Shown in pieces: positions 1-8,990 of a stretch of DNA of 63,021 bases. Position 1 is the stretch's first letter. Each line of letters begins with the position of its first letter. This DNA is from Bacteroidia bacterium. Lineage in GTDB: Bacteria; Bacteroidota; Bacteroidia; UKL13-3. The position numbers were made by a program, and so were the translations under genes. Location of the stretch: the NCBI GenBank assembly GCA_018058135.1, contig JAGPCK010000012.1, positions 1 through 63,021 of the forward strand, given 5' to 3'. The notes under the pieces were generated by a model. That model was not told the origin of the DNA. It ran no database searches and saw nothing but the letters and a program-made list of their open reading frames with translations.

Positions 1-527
<527 letters not shown>

Positions 528-595
528 TTAATGTCTTTTTCGGTTGAAGCATTACCTATCAAGGGTCTTGCCAAAGGGAATTTCTGCCAAAAACC

Positions 596-607
596 GACAG
601 GATTGTC
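596..607. promoter_or_regulatory. Short inverted repeat in the dnaK leader
   Basis: GACA-GGAT-TGTC is a perfect 4-bp inverted repeat about 75 bp upstream of the dnaK ATG. It lies next to a further imperfect pair (CTGCC...GACAG, 584-600). Position upstream of a heat-shock gene makes an operator or stress-promoter element possible, but the repeat is short enough to be chance. No CIRCE element is present. Confidence 0.25.
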
Positions 608-654
608 AGCATGGCTGCGGGTTTGCCCCCAAAGGGCGGTGTCAAAACGTCAGA

Positions 655-1662
655 TTAGAAGAACTTGAGGTTCTTGAGTGTAGGGCTGTTGGCCATTTCT
701 ACCCACATTTGGGGTGATACGGGAACTCCGTTAATGCTGCTTTGGTTGCGGCTACTGAAAATGCCCAAGCCGTTGCGGATATTGGTGTATTGCGTACTTT
801 TTTGCACCACACCAAAAGAAGGGGCATTGATTAAAATGTAGCTGGCCAAATCCTGCGAGGCTCCGTATATCATAAAATCAACCTTGTAGGCCCTGCGTTT
901 CACGTTGTTGGTGACAGGGATATTCGCAGACAAAAAACTGAACAGGTTAATTTGAGAGATAGAAAATGATTTGCGGTCTCCACCCAGGGCATTGTCTGTT
1001 TTTTGCCCTTTGATGGCCGGCCAGTCCAGCACACGTTGAACAGAGTCAATTACCTGCCCGCCATTATTTGTTAAGTAGTCAGTGTAATACATTCTGATAA
1101 CCAGGTCGTACATGTAAGCATTTCTGGCAGTTTCCCAGCTTACTGAATAATACTGGTTAGATTTTACTTCGAAAGGAATTTGTAAGGTACGTGAGGGGTT
1201 TCTCCAGTTTACGCTGTCTACCAAAGTGGTGGTTCCTCCGAAAGTGGTGTTGGTTTCGTTGTTGGTAATCTCCAGCTCGTAGGTCGACCACTTGTCTAAG
1301 GGCTGGTCGGTGTAGTAAAGAAAGTTGCTGTCGCTGGCAAACACACCCGGTTTCATGGGGATGGAGTTGTCTTTTTGCAAAGTAACCGATGAGCCGTTGT
1401 TGAGGTTAATGAGTTTAACGGTAATGTTTTTAAAGTAGAGGGAGTCAGTTATTTTGGCGTAATCATACGCATTTCCGGTACCGTTTTGAAAAGTTTTTTG
1501 TACACGCACATATTGGCGGGGTTGATTAAAATCAAGCAAGCCGTAAACCACAGCGGTTTCTTTGTAAGGCGCATTGGCATCCAAATCGGTTTCACACGAA
1601 GATAGTGCCGTTCCCAGCAGCAGAAGCAGGCAAATAAAGAGTTGTTTGGCTTTCAAAAACAT
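655..1662 (-). CDS. DUF4249-like outer-membrane lipoprotein
   Basis: From the ATG at 1662 the 335-residue product starts with a lipoprotein signal peptide (MFLKAKQLF, hydrophobic core, then LSSCETD with the lipid-accepting Cys). The following ANAPYKETAVVYGLLDFNQP stretch resembles DUF4249 proteins of Bacteroidota, which often accompany TonB-dependent receptors. No such receptor is adjacent here. The start at 1662 is preferred over an upstream ATG (1686) because an exact TAnnTTTG box (1668-1675, minus) lies between them. Role unknown, presumably envelope. Divergent from the gene at 1719. Confidence 0.75.
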   Translation of the reverse strand: MFLKAKQLFICLLLLLGTALSSCETDLDANAPYKETAVVYGLLDFNQPRQYVRVQKTFQNGTGNAYDYAKITDSLYFKNITVKLINLNNGSSVTLQKDNSIPMKPGVFASDSNFLYYTDQPLDKWSTYELEITNNETNTTFGGTTTLVDSVNWRNPSRTLQIPFEVKSNQYYSVSWETARNAYMYDLVIRMYYTDYLTNNGGQVIDSVQRVLDWPAIKGQKTDNALGGDRKSFSISQINLFSFLSANIPVTNNVKRRAYKVDFMIYGASQDLASYILINAPSFGVVQKSTQYTNIRNGLGIFSSRNQSSINGVPVSPQMWVEMANSPTLKNLKFF

Positions 1663-1667
1663 GGCGG

Positions 1668-1675
1668 CAAATTTA
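1668..1675 (-). promoter_or_regulatory. -7 element of the 655-1662 lipoprotein gene
   Basis: Minus-strand TAAATTTG is an exact match to the Bacteroidota -7 consensus TAnnTTTG, five bases before the ATG at 1662. The transcript would be nearly leaderless. It decides the start codon. Confidence 0.6.
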
Positions 1676-1705
1676 ATCGTATTCATCAAACTTTGATGTT
1701 TTTTA

Positions 1706-1713
1706 TATATTTG
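1706..1713 (+). promoter_or_regulatory. -7 element of the 1719 gene
   Basis: TATATTTG, an exact TAnnTTTG match, ends five bases before the ATG at 1719. It is divergent from the minus-strand box at 1668-1675, only 30 bp away, so the two promoters' upstream elements must overlap. Confidence 0.65.
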
Positions 1714-1718
1714 AACAA

Positions 1719-2486
1719 ATGCGGGCAACACGGATAGTTTTTCTCTTAGTACATATTTGCTTAACACAGGTTGCATGGGCCCAGTTAATTGAGGCAGATT
1801 TTTCGAACAACTGTTTTACAGATGATTTTAAGGAAAGCACCAAAGGCTGGGAGCAAAACAGCAACATGGATAAGCTGTACCTTATACAAAACGGGCAGTA
1901 CCTAGTGCACCGCAAAGTCAACCGCAGTGATGTAATTCCCGTGCCTGATTTTGCCTCCTCATCAGCATTGGAGATGAGCGTGAGCATTGCGTTTGAGCGG
2001 CACACCAATAAAATGCAAAGTGCCGGTATGGTGTGTATGGTGAGTGCAGCAGGGTTTTATGTGCTGGAGATAAATGAAAAAAAGCAATACCGCATGTGGG
2101 TAAAGGCCAATAACGAGCAACTGCTGTTAACCGATGGCGACAAGCTGGGGTGGAAAAAAAGTGAGGCGCTGTTTCAGGGAAAACTCATTAACGGAATTTT
2201 GTTGCGTGCCGATAGTGGACGGTTCGATTTGTTTTTTAACAGCGTATACGAAACCTCATTTGAAGATACCACTCTGATGAAAGGTAAACCCGGACTGTAC
2301 GTGGCAGAGGATACACATGTGTTGTTTGATGAGGTGAGTATACACTGTAAGCCGCTTGCATCAAAAGCAGTTAAGCCTGAACCGGTTCAGGTGCCGCTTA
2401 CCAAGGAGCAAAAACTTACTGAACTTGAAAAACAGGTGGAGCACTTGCAGAAAGAGTTGCAAAAGTGCCGGGAGCAAAAGCCATAG
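1719..2486 (+). CDS. Secreted protein with probable jelly-roll domain and C-terminal coiled coil
   Basis: The 255-residue product begins MRATRIVFLLVHICLTQVAWAQ, a signal peptide with a probable cleavage after AWA. The central part (SNNCFTDDF through GLYVAEDTHVLFDEVSIH) has the strand pattern and GxYVxxxTxVxFDxVxI ending of concanavalin/LamG-like domains found in Bacteroidota glycan-related proteins. The last 30 residues (LTEKQKL-like, LEKQVEHLQKELQKC) form a short coiled coil. No catalytic motif is recognised, so the function is unknown. It is followed closely by panB, which has its own promoter-like sequence. Confidence 0.7.
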   Translation: MRATRIVFLLVHICLTQVAWAQLIEADFSNNCFTDDFKESTKGWEQNSNMDKLYLIQNGQYLVHRKVNRSDVIPVPDFASSSALEMSVSIAFERHTNKMQSAGMVCMVSAAGFYVLEINEKKQYRMWVKANNEQLLLTDGDKLGWKKSEALFQGKLINGILLRADSGRFDLFFNSVYETSFEDTTLMKGKPGLYVAEDTHVLFDEVSIHCKPLASKAVKPEPVQVPLTKEQKLTELEKQVEHLQKELQKCREQKP

Positions 2487-2490
2487 GCTA

Positions 2491-2520
2491 TTGTACACTT
2501 TTCAAAAACAGCTACCTTCG
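2491..2520 (+). promoter_or_regulatory. Promoter of panB
   Basis: TTG (2491-2493), a 19-bp gap, then TACCTTCG (2513-2520). This fits the Bacteroidota -33 TTG / -7 TAnnTTTG layout with one mismatch in the -7 box. The ATG of panB is at 2538. Confidence 0.5.
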
Positions 2521-2537
2521 TTGCTTAAATCATTGTT

Positions 2538-3359
2538 ATGTCAACACAGTTGAACAAAGAGGTGAAAAAAATTACCACGCACGTTTTGCAGGAAATGAAA
2601 ATGCGCGGGGAAAAAATTTCCATGCTCACCGCTTATGATTACAGCATGGCCAAAATTTTTGATGCGGCCAAAATAGATGTATTGCTGGTGGGCGACAGTG
2701 CCAGTAATGTGATGCATGGCCACGAAACCACTTTACCCATTACGCTGGACGAAATGATTTCACATGCCTCAGCCGTAATACGTGCCGTTAACCGTTCACT
2801 GGTGGTGGTTGATTTACCTTTCGGTTCCTACCAGGGCAATTCAAAAGAAGCACTTAACTCCGCCATCCGCATTATGAAAGAAGCGGAGGCCCATGCGGTA
2901 AAATTAGAGGGGGGAGAAGAAGTAGTAGAATCTGTGAAGCGCATATTAACTGCAGGCATACCCGTTATGGGGCATTTAGGACTTACCCCGCAAAGCATTT
3001 ATAAATTCGGTACGTATGAAGTGCGTGCTAAAGAAAATGCTGAGGCCGCCAAGTTGATTAACGATGCAAGACTATTGGAAGAAGCCGGATGTTTTGCCAT
3101 TGTGCTGGAAAAAATTCCTTCTTCCCTGGCCAAACAGGTGGCCGAGTCGGTAAAGATTCCCATCATAGGCATAGGAGCAGGCCCGCATGTGGACGGGCAG
3201 GTATTGGTGAGTCATGATATGCTGGGTATTAACAAAGATTTTTCACCCAAATTTTTGCGCAGGTACCTCAACCTGTACGATGAAATTCAAAAAGCAGTGG
3301 AACATTATGTGGCTGATGTAAAATCAAGCGACTTCCCTAACGAAAAAGAGCAGTACTGA
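2538..3359 (+). CDS. panB: 3-methyl-2-oxobutanoate hydroxymethyltransferase
   Basis: PanB transfers a hydroxymethyl group from 5,10-methylene-tetrahydrofolate to 2-oxoisovalerate, making ketopantoate, the first committed step to pantothenate and coenzyme A. The 273-residue protein has the family hallmarks in order: [66 protein letters not shown] and the strongly conserved [18 protein letters not shown] near the end. Length is typical. No other pantothenate genes are adjacent. It converges with the gene at 3362-4093, leaving only two bases between the stops. Confidence 0.97.
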   Translation: MSTQLNKEVKKITTHVLQEMKMRGEKISMLTAYDYSMAKIFDAAKIDVLLVGDSASNVMHGHETTLPITLDEMISHASAVIRAVNRSLVVVDLPFGSYQGNSKEALNSAIRIMKEAEAHAVKLEGGEEVVESVKRILTAGIPVMGHLGLTPQSIYKFGTYEVRAKENAEAAKLINDARLLEEAGCFAIVLEKIPSSLAKQVAESVKIPIIGIGAGPHVDGQVLVSHDMLGINKDFSPKFLRRYLNLYDEIQKAVEHYVADVKSSDFPNEKEQY

Positions 3360-3361
3360 CC

Positions 3362-4093
3362 TTAAAATAGTACTCCGATTTTGGGGTGTAACCTTAGCAC
3401 ATCGCGATTAGGACGGTAGGTGTCAATGTAATCAGGATCATCTTTAGGTAATCTGGATTTCTCAAAATAATGTGTGTAGCCTAAAAAGCCACCTATATAA
3501 ACACGGTTACCTAATACTACATCTACATTTGCACCTGCGCCCAAACCCATGCTGTTGTACCTACATCCACAGGTGTAAATTACATCTCCAAACATATTTT
3601 GACTCAGATATACCTGCTCAATCCCAGTTCTGTATGAAATCATTGATGATGCAGATGCTGTTATTGATAGTAATTTATTCAATCTAATGTCAGCCAAATG
3701 GTAATCAAAAGTTAATGAAAAATCATCATAGTCCATTATCATTACTTCACCAGTGTTTGCTGTCCCATTATTTATTTTCTTTCTTACATCGCCATAAGAA
3801 ATACCATATGAATAGGAAGAAATACCAACCATAGTCTTTTGACCAATTTTGCGTGCATATTTAATGTATGATGGGATTAAGGGTGATGTCGCTTCCATTC
3901 GAATAGGTATCCAAGCTAACCATCCATCACTTTGGTAACTCATAGGTTGCCGGTTAAAGAACAAAGCGGCACTTCCACCTACTTCAAATAAGTTTTTACG
4001 AAGTCTTTTTTTTAATTCGGGATTTTCAGATGTGTTTGTAGCTTGTGCCTTAATGCTGCCAAGACAAGCTATGATGAGGAATAGTTTTTTCAT
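3362..4093 (-). CDS. Probable outer-membrane beta-barrel protein, unknown
   Basis: From the ATG at 4093 the 243-residue product starts MKKLFLIIACLGSIKAQA, a signal peptide. The mature part contains alternating aromatic strands (FEVGGSAALFF, VGISSYSYGISYG, SLTFDYHLADI, VYIGGFLGYTHYF) and ends in GVLF with a C-terminal aromatic residue, as in outer-membrane barrels. I do not recognise a named family. The start at 4093 is chosen over the longer reading from 4138 because the signal peptide begins there. It is convergent with panB. Confidence 0.6.
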   Translation of the reverse strand: MKKLFLIIACLGSIKAQATNTSENPELKKRLRKNLFEVGGSAALFFNRQPMSYQSDGWLAWIPIRMEATSPLIPSYIKYARKIGQKTMVGISSYSYGISYGDVRKKINNGTANTGEVMIMDYDDFSLTFDYHLADIRLNKLLSITASASSMISYRTGIEQVYLSQNMFGDVIYTCGCRYNSMGLGAGANVDVVLGNRVYIGGFLGYTHYFEKSRLPKDDPDYIDTYRPNRDVLRLHPKIGVLF

Positions 4094-4175
4094 GCAGTTG
4101 TGTTTTACTGTATTGTTCCGGAAATAAGTTGAGTTCATCCCTTAGGCAAATACAAGATAAAGATAAATTTATTAT

Positions 4176-4871
4176 TTGAAAAAACATAGCTTTGAAAGCA
4201 GTTTATCAGATTACTCAGCATATACTAAACCCTTGGTTACACCACACATACTCTTCGAAGACAATCACCTGATAGCAGCTTTTAAGAAAGCCGGCCAAAC
4301 CGTACAACCTGAGCCTGGTAAGCCACTTAGTCTGGAAGACGAGGTAAAACACTACATCAAAGAAAAATACCAAAAACCCGGTGATGTTTTTTTAGGCGTA
4401 ATACATCGGTTAGATATGCCGGTGGAGGGGATTGTGTTATTTGCCCGAACCAGTAAGGCACTCACCCGTATGAACGAACAGTTTCAAAAGCGGGAAGTAA
4501 CAAAAATATATGAGGCTCGGGTAGAGCATATGCCGCCTTTGGAATCAGATTTAATAACTCACTGGTTGAAGCGTGATGAAAAACGCAACATGACCAAAGC
4601 CTTTGTAAGTGAGGTGCCCGGAGCCGATAAAGCACAACTAAGGTACACGGTTCTATCAAAAAAGGGAAATCAAACGTTACTACGTATTGAATTACTCACC
4701 GGCCGCAAGCACCAGATACGCGCACAGCTATCAGCCATTGGCTGCCCCATTGCAGGGGATGTAAAGTATGGGGCAACTCAATCATTTGCCGACCAGAGCA
4801 TAAAACTCATGGCGGTAGAATTGGGGTTTTTGCATCCGGTCACCAAAGAGAAGGTACTTATTCAGGTTTAG
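4176..4871 (+). CDS. RluA-family RNA pseudouridine synthase
   Basis: Isomerises specific uridines to pseudouridine in rRNA or tRNA. The catalytic block GVIHRLDMPVEGIVLFARTSKA (the Asp of HRLD is the nucleophile in this family) is near residue 75. It is preceded by ILFEDNHLIAAFKKAGQTVQ and followed by ELLTGRKHQIRAQLSAIGCPIAGDVKYGA, the second family signature. There is no S4 domain, so this is the short 231-residue form. No ATG is in frame before the catalytic core, and TTG at 4176 is the likely start. Target position cannot be told from sequence. Confidence 0.9.
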   Translation: MKKHSFESSLSDYSAYTKPLVTPHILFEDNHLIAAFKKAGQTVQPEPGKPLSLEDEVKHYIKEKYQKPGDVFLGVIHRLDMPVEGIVLFARTSKALTRMNEQFQKREVTKIYEARVEHMPPLESDLITHWLKRDEKRNMTKAFVSEVPGADKAQLRYTVLSKKGNQTLLRIELLTGRKHQIRAQLSAIGCPIAGDVKYGATQSFADQSIKLMAVELGFLHPVTKEKVLIQV

Positions 4872-4932
4872 TCCTTATGGGTTTGTGCTTAAACAGGATG
4901 CTTAAAATCATTTTTTCTTACACAAGCCTGAC

Positions 4933-4940
4933 TATCTTTG
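4933..4940 (+). promoter_or_regulatory. -7 element of pruA
   Basis: TATCTTTG is an exact TAnnTTTG match, 45 bp upstream of the pruA ATG. Here the leader is longer than at most other boxes in the window. Confidence 0.6.
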
Positions 4941-4985
4941 CACCTCATTTTTGAATAGTCAAGAAGTATTAAATTTAGATAAATC

Positions 4986-6614
4986 ATGAACGGATTTTTT
5001 AACGTACCTGTACCACACAACGAACCTGTTTTAAATTATGCTCCCGGCAGTGCTGAGCGCAAAGCATTAAAAGATGCCATAGCAGAAGCCCGCGGCAAGC
5101 AACTGGATATACCCATGTACATTGGAGGCAAAGAAGTGCGCAGTGGTAAAACGGCCGACATTCGTCCGCCACATGACCACCAACATGTTTTGGGTAAGTT
5201 TCACATCAGTGAGGCCGGTCATGTTACAGATGCTATCAACGCAGCTTTGGCAGCCAAGCCGCAGTGGGAAGCATTAACATGGGAGCAACGTGCAGCGATA
5301 TTTTTAAAAGCAGCAGAATTAATTGCGGGTCCGTACCGGGCTAAATTGAATGCAGCTACCATGCTGGGCCAAAGCAAAAATGCCTACCAGGCTGAGATTG
5401 ACAGCGCTTGTGAGATTATTGATTTTTTACGTTTTAATGTGCACTTCATGAGTTTGATTTATAAAGATCAGCCTCAAAGCGCCAAAGGTATCTGGAACCG
5501 TTTGGAGTACCGTCCGTTAGAAGGATTTATTTATGCTTTAACTCCTTTTAACTTTACTGCTATTGCAGGCAACCTTCCCAGCAGCGCGGCCATGATGGGC
5601 AATGTGGTAGTTTGGAAACCCAGCAATACACAAGTATATTCAGCCAACGTGCTGATGGAAATATTTAAAGAGGCAGGTGTACCTGATGGGGTTATCAACC
5701 TCATTTATCCGAGTGGTCCGGTTGCCGCAGAGGTTATTTTTAACCACGCTGATTTTGCCGGTATTCACTTTACGGGTTCAACCGGAGTGTTTCAGGACAT
5801 CTGGAAAAATATTGGTAACAACATTCATAAATACAAAACCTATCCGCGTATTGTAGGTGAAACAGGAGGTAAGGATTTTGTGATTGCGCATAAATCTGCT
5901 CATGCCAATGTGGTTGTAACAGCCCTTTCCCGTGGGGCGTTTGAATACCAGGGTCAGAAATGTTCTGCTGCTTCACGTGCCTATGTTCCGTCTAACTTGT
6001 GGCCCGCAGTTAAAGAGGGTTTAGTAAAAGATATAGCCTCGTTTAAAGTGGGTCCCGTGGAAGATTTCAGAAATTTTGTGAATGCAGTAATTGATGAAAA
6101 ATCATTTGACAAACTGGCCAAATACATTGACGAAGCTAAGAAAGACAGCAGCTGTGAGATTATTGCAGGTGGCGGATACGATAAGAGCAAGGGCTGGTTT
6201 ATTGAGCCTACGGTAATTGTTACCAGCAACCCAAAGTACACTACTATGTGTGAAGAGTTGTTTGGTCCGGTACTCACTATTTATGTGTATGACGAGAACA
6301 AATTTGAAGAGACGTTGGAAATATTGGATGGCACATCTGAATATGCTTTAACCGGAGCCGTATTGGCACAAGACCGTTACGCCATTGATTTGGCTACATG
6401 GAAACTTCGTAATGCAGCGGGTAACTTCTACATTAATGATAAACCTACAGGAGCAGTGGTGGGGCAGCAGCCTTTTGGAGGTGCACGTGCGAGCGGAACC
6501 AATGATAAGGCCGGGGCCATGCAAAACCTGATGCGTTGGGTGAGCACCCGAACAATTAAAGAAACCTTTGTTCCACCAGCGGATTACAGATATCCGTTTA
6601 TGGAAGCAGAATAA
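4986..6614 (+). CDS. pruA: L-glutamate gamma-semialdehyde dehydrogenase (1-pyrroline-5-carboxylate dehydrogenase)
   Basis: Oxidises glutamate semialdehyde/P5C to glutamate with NAD+, the second step of proline catabolism. It also receives the product of ornithine aminotransferase (encoded at 37315). The 542-residue aldehyde-dehydrogenase-fold protein shows the RPLEGFIYALTPFNFTAIAGNL block, the VGETGGKDFV segment with the general-base Glu, and the catalytic Cys in YQGQKCSAASRAYV. It ends with the PFGGARASGTNDKAG signature. It is the stand-alone enzyme of the P5CDH class-1 type, not a PutA fusion. A strong terminator follows the stop. Confidence 0.96.
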   Translation: MNGFFNVPVPHNEPVLNYAPGSAERKALKDAIAEARGKQLDIPMYIGGKEVRSGKTADIRPPHDHQHVLGKFHISEAGHVTDAINAALAAKPQWEALTWEQRAAIFLKAAELIAGPYRAKLNAATMLGQSKNAYQAEIDSACEIIDFLRFNVHFMSLIYKDQPQSAKGIWNRLEYRPLEGFIYALTPFNFTAIAGNLPSSAAMMGNVVVWKPSNTQVYSANVLMEIFKEAGVPDGVINLIYPSGPVAAEVIFNHADFAGIHFTGSTGVFQDIWKNIGNNIHKYKTYPRIVGETGGKDFVIAHKSAHANVVVTALSRGAFEYQGQKCSAASRAYVPSNLWPAVKEGLVKDIASFKVGPVEDFRNFVNAVIDEKSFDKLAKYIDEAKKDSSCEIIAGGGYDKSKGWFIEPTVIVTSNPKYTTMCEELFGPVLTIYVYDENKFEETLEILDGTSEYALTGAVLAQDRYAIDLATWKLRNAAGNFYINDKPTGAVVGQQPFGGARASGTNDKAGAMQNLMRWVSTRTIKETFVPPADYRYPFMEAE

Positions 6615-6619
6615 AAGCA

Positions 6620-6644
6620 AAAAGCCCTCTTTTGGAGGGCTTTT
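6620..6644 (+). terminator. Bidirectional terminator between pruA and the sigma factor gene
   Basis: AAAAGCCCTC (6620-6629) pairs with GAGGGCTTTT (6635-6644) around a 5-nt loop. T-rich on the plus side, it ends pruA. The A-tract on the other side could also serve the convergent sigma-factor gene. Confidence 0.85.
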
Positions 6645-6708
6645 GATTTTTCATTTGTTTAGCTAATTATAGTTTTAGCTGGTGGTTGTCGGTTTGTTGT
6701 TTACAAAT

Positions 6709-7572
6709 CTAACCCAAAAAAGATTTTAACCTAACACTTCGTGAAGTATATTTTAATCTTTTTATGCCTTTCTCTTTAATCTGGCGAACACGTTCACGGG
6801 TGAGGCCAAACTTTTCGCCTACTTCTTCCAGGCTCATTTCCGTTCTGCCACACAGGCCAAAGTAGTGGCATATAATTTCTCTTTCCCTTTCCGATAAGGT
6901 AGACAGGGAGCGTTCGATTTCTTTACGAAGTGATTCGTGTATTAAAAACTTATCCGGCTCGGGCTCATCGGTACTTTCCATTACACCTAATAAGGTGCCT
7001 TCTTCACCTTCCTGAAAAGGTGCATCAACTGACACGTGCCTGCCCGACATACGCATAGTTTCTGCAACTGCTTCTTCATCTATTTCCAGAATGGCAGCCA
7101 GTTCAATGGCAGTAGGCTCTCGTTCCAACTGCTGTTCCAATGCAGAGTAGGCCTTGGTGATTTTACTGAGCACACCCACCCGGTTAAGCGGGAGCCTTAC
7201 AATGCGAGCTTGCTCAGCCAAAGCCTGCAAAATAGATTGTCGAATCCACCAAACGGCATAGGAGATAAATTTGAAACCGCGGGTTTCGTCAAAACGTTGG
7301 GCCGCTTTAATTAGACCCATGTTTCCTTCATTGATTAAATCACATAATGTTAGTCCTTGGTTTTGGTACTGTTTGGAAACAGATACCACAAAACGAAGGT
7401 TTGCGTTTACCAATCTGTCTAAAGCAACCCGGTCCCCTCCTTTAATTCTTTTGGCAAGGGCCACTTCTTCTTCTGCCGTAATCATGGAGACAGCACCTAT
7501 TTCTTGGAGATATTTATCTAACGATCGGCTTTCTCTGTTGGTAATTTGCTTACTGATTTTAAGCTGTCTCAT
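6709..7572 (-). CDS. rpoD: Primary RNA polymerase sigma factor (RpoD/SigA type)
   Basis: This 287-residue protein is a group-1 sigma factor lacking region 1.1, the form usual in Bacteroidota. Region 1.2 is [20 protein letters not shown]. Region 2 includes [38 protein letters not shown] and [20 protein letters not shown]. Region 3 follows [11 protein letters not shown]. Region 4.2 contains [28 protein letters not shown], the -35-binding helix-turn-helix. It directs the polymerase to the TAnnTTTG promoters seen throughout this window. The start ATG ([11 protein letters not shown]) matches the usual family N-terminus. Confidence 0.96.
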   Translation of the reverse strand: MRQLKISKQITNRESRSLDKYLQEIGAVSMITAEEEVALAKRIKGGDRVALDRLVNANLRFVVSVSKQYQNQGLTLCDLINEGNMGLIKAAQRFDETRGFKFISYAVWWIRQSILQALAEQARIVRLPLNRVGVLSKITKAYSALEQQLEREPTAIELAAILEIDEEAVAETMRMSGRHVSVDAPFQEGEEGTLLGVMESTDEPEPDKFLIHESLRKEIERSLSTLSEREREIICHYFGLCGRTEMSLEEVGEKFGLTRERVRQIKEKGIKRLKYTSRSVRLKSFLG

Positions 7573-7967
7573 AGGCGGTTGGTGGGGGTTAGGTGATTTA
7601 AAATGTAAATTCCTTCATTTGGATATTTTGCATAATCCGAAATTACATTACCCATTTGAGCAATTTTTAAAATGGTTGCACCAGCCCACTAAAATTTATT
7701 TAAACTATTGAAAAGCAATAAATTAAAATTTATTTTAACGATAATTTGGAATAGTTCTATGCAAATCAATGAATTAGGTAAAGTGCAGTGCTATCAAGAA
7801 TGAGTTTAGAAGGAGCGAAGAGGTGATTTGATATGTATTAGGATTAAACACCAATGTATATTCTTTTCGTTTGAATTAGAAAGAGCTAGTAGTAGTTTTC
7901 CATTAAATCACTATGTTTTATAGATTATGTTTTATATAATGCGCCTAAATTCAGTTAGTATAGGAAA
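7573..7967. other. Intergenic region upstream of the sigma factor and hydrolase genes
   Basis: 395 bp of AT-rich DNA between divergent genes. The only promoter-like element I can point to for the sigma factor is minus-strand TAATTTCG (7638-7645), one mismatch from TAnnTTTG and about 65 bp before its ATG. I see no ORF, repeat or structured RNA. Confidence 0.35.
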
Positions 7968-8990
7968 ATGAAATCAAAAATATTCTTGGCGGTGATTTGC
8001 GTAACGTGTGGCATTGGTTTGGGCTACTTTATCGGTTTCAATAAATTTCATAAAAAGCACACAACTTCGGTTTCATCTTCAGCCAATGGTTCAAGTGTTA
8101 GTTTTGGAAAGTACATCAATCCTACTTTATCATGTTACGGACCTCACATTAAAGAACTACGGTCATTTCGTTTACAAATTGAAAAGTATCTAAATCAAAT
8201 TCACCAAACAAATCCTGAATTAAAGGTTTCTTATTATTTCAGAGATTTAGCTAACGGTATCTGGATTGGTATAAATGAAAAGGAGGAGTTCAGTCCGGCC
8301 AGTTTATTAAAATTACCGGTTATGATTGCAGTATTGAGAGAGGCAGAGAAGAACCCTGATTTTTTTAATAAAAGTATTGAGTTTAAAAGTGCAGATTTTA
8401 CAGGTGTGAGTGAAGAGGCTGGTTTCCCAAAACAAGATGGAAAGTTTTATACCATTGATGAATTGATAACTCATATGATTGCCTACTCAGATAATGCAGC
8501 TACCTTATTATTGCATCAATATGCAGGTGAGGTAAAAGTGAAAGAAGTGGAAGACTTTCTTCACCAGCACGTACCTGAGAATGGTACAGCCAATACCAAT
8601 TTTATTTCAGTAAAAGACTATGCAGCTGCGTTTAGGGTACTGTATAACTGTTCGTATCTGGGAAAAGAAATGTCTGATAAAGCTTTGAGTTATTTGGCAC
8701 AGTCGCGTTATAAATCAGGTATACGTGCAGCTTTGCCTGATTCAATTGTATTGGCACATAAGTATGGTGTGCGAGATAACGGTAATGTAAATGGTAAAGA
8801 AGTTAAAGGCTACCAGTTGCATCATTTCGGGATTATATATTACCCGGCTAAACCTTATTTATTAGGTATAATGACAAGAGGAGGTGATAAGTCAATAAAA
8901 GAAAAAGTTATTGAGGATCTTTCAAAAATCACGTTCACTCAGGTGGATGAACAAATGAAGAGTCCAAACTTTGCACAAATTACACCTTAA
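7968..8990 (+). CDS. Beta-lactamase-fold serine hydrolase, membrane-anchored
   Basis: The 340-residue product starts with a single hydrophobic helix (IFLAVICVTCGIGLGYFIGF), then a low-complexity Ser-rich linker and a periplasmic domain of the class A beta-lactamase/PBP fold. The active-site SxxK is S112-K115 in FSPASLLKLPVMIAVL. YSDNAATLLL supplies the SDN motif, and HKYG in VLAHKYGVRDNG replaces the usual KTG box. Such proteins may be beta-lactamases, peptidases or esterases. The altered KTG box and the lack of an Omega-loop ExxLN that I can find argue against a true class A beta-lactamase. Convergent with ettA, with a few bases of overlap. Confidence 0.8.
   Translation: MKSKIFLAVICVTCGIGLGYFIGFNKFHKKHTTSVSSSANGSSVSFGKYINPTLSCYGPHIKELRSFRLQIEKYLNQIHQTNPELKVSYYFRDLANGIWIGINEKEEFSPASLLKLPVMIAVLREAEKNPDFFNKSIEFKSADFTGVSEEAGFPKQDGKFYTIDELITHMIAYSDNAATLLLHQYAGEVKVKEVEDFLHQHVPENGTANTNFISVKDYAAAFRVLYNCSYLGKEMSDKALSYLAQSRYKSGIRAALPDSIVLAHKYGVRDNGNVNGKEVKGYQLHHFGIIYYPAKPYLLGIMTRGGDKSIKEKVIEDLSKITFTQVDEQMKSPNFAQITP

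Noticed and set aside
566..592. Sigma-54 promoter before dnaK (TTGGCAG ... TTGGCA)
   Set aside because: The distance between the GG and GC elements is about 15 bases rather than the strict 10.
7968..8990. Antibiotic-resistance class A beta-lactamase
   Set aside because: SxxK and SDN are present, but the KTG box is KYG and no Omega-loop ExxLN is visible, so only the fold is claimed.
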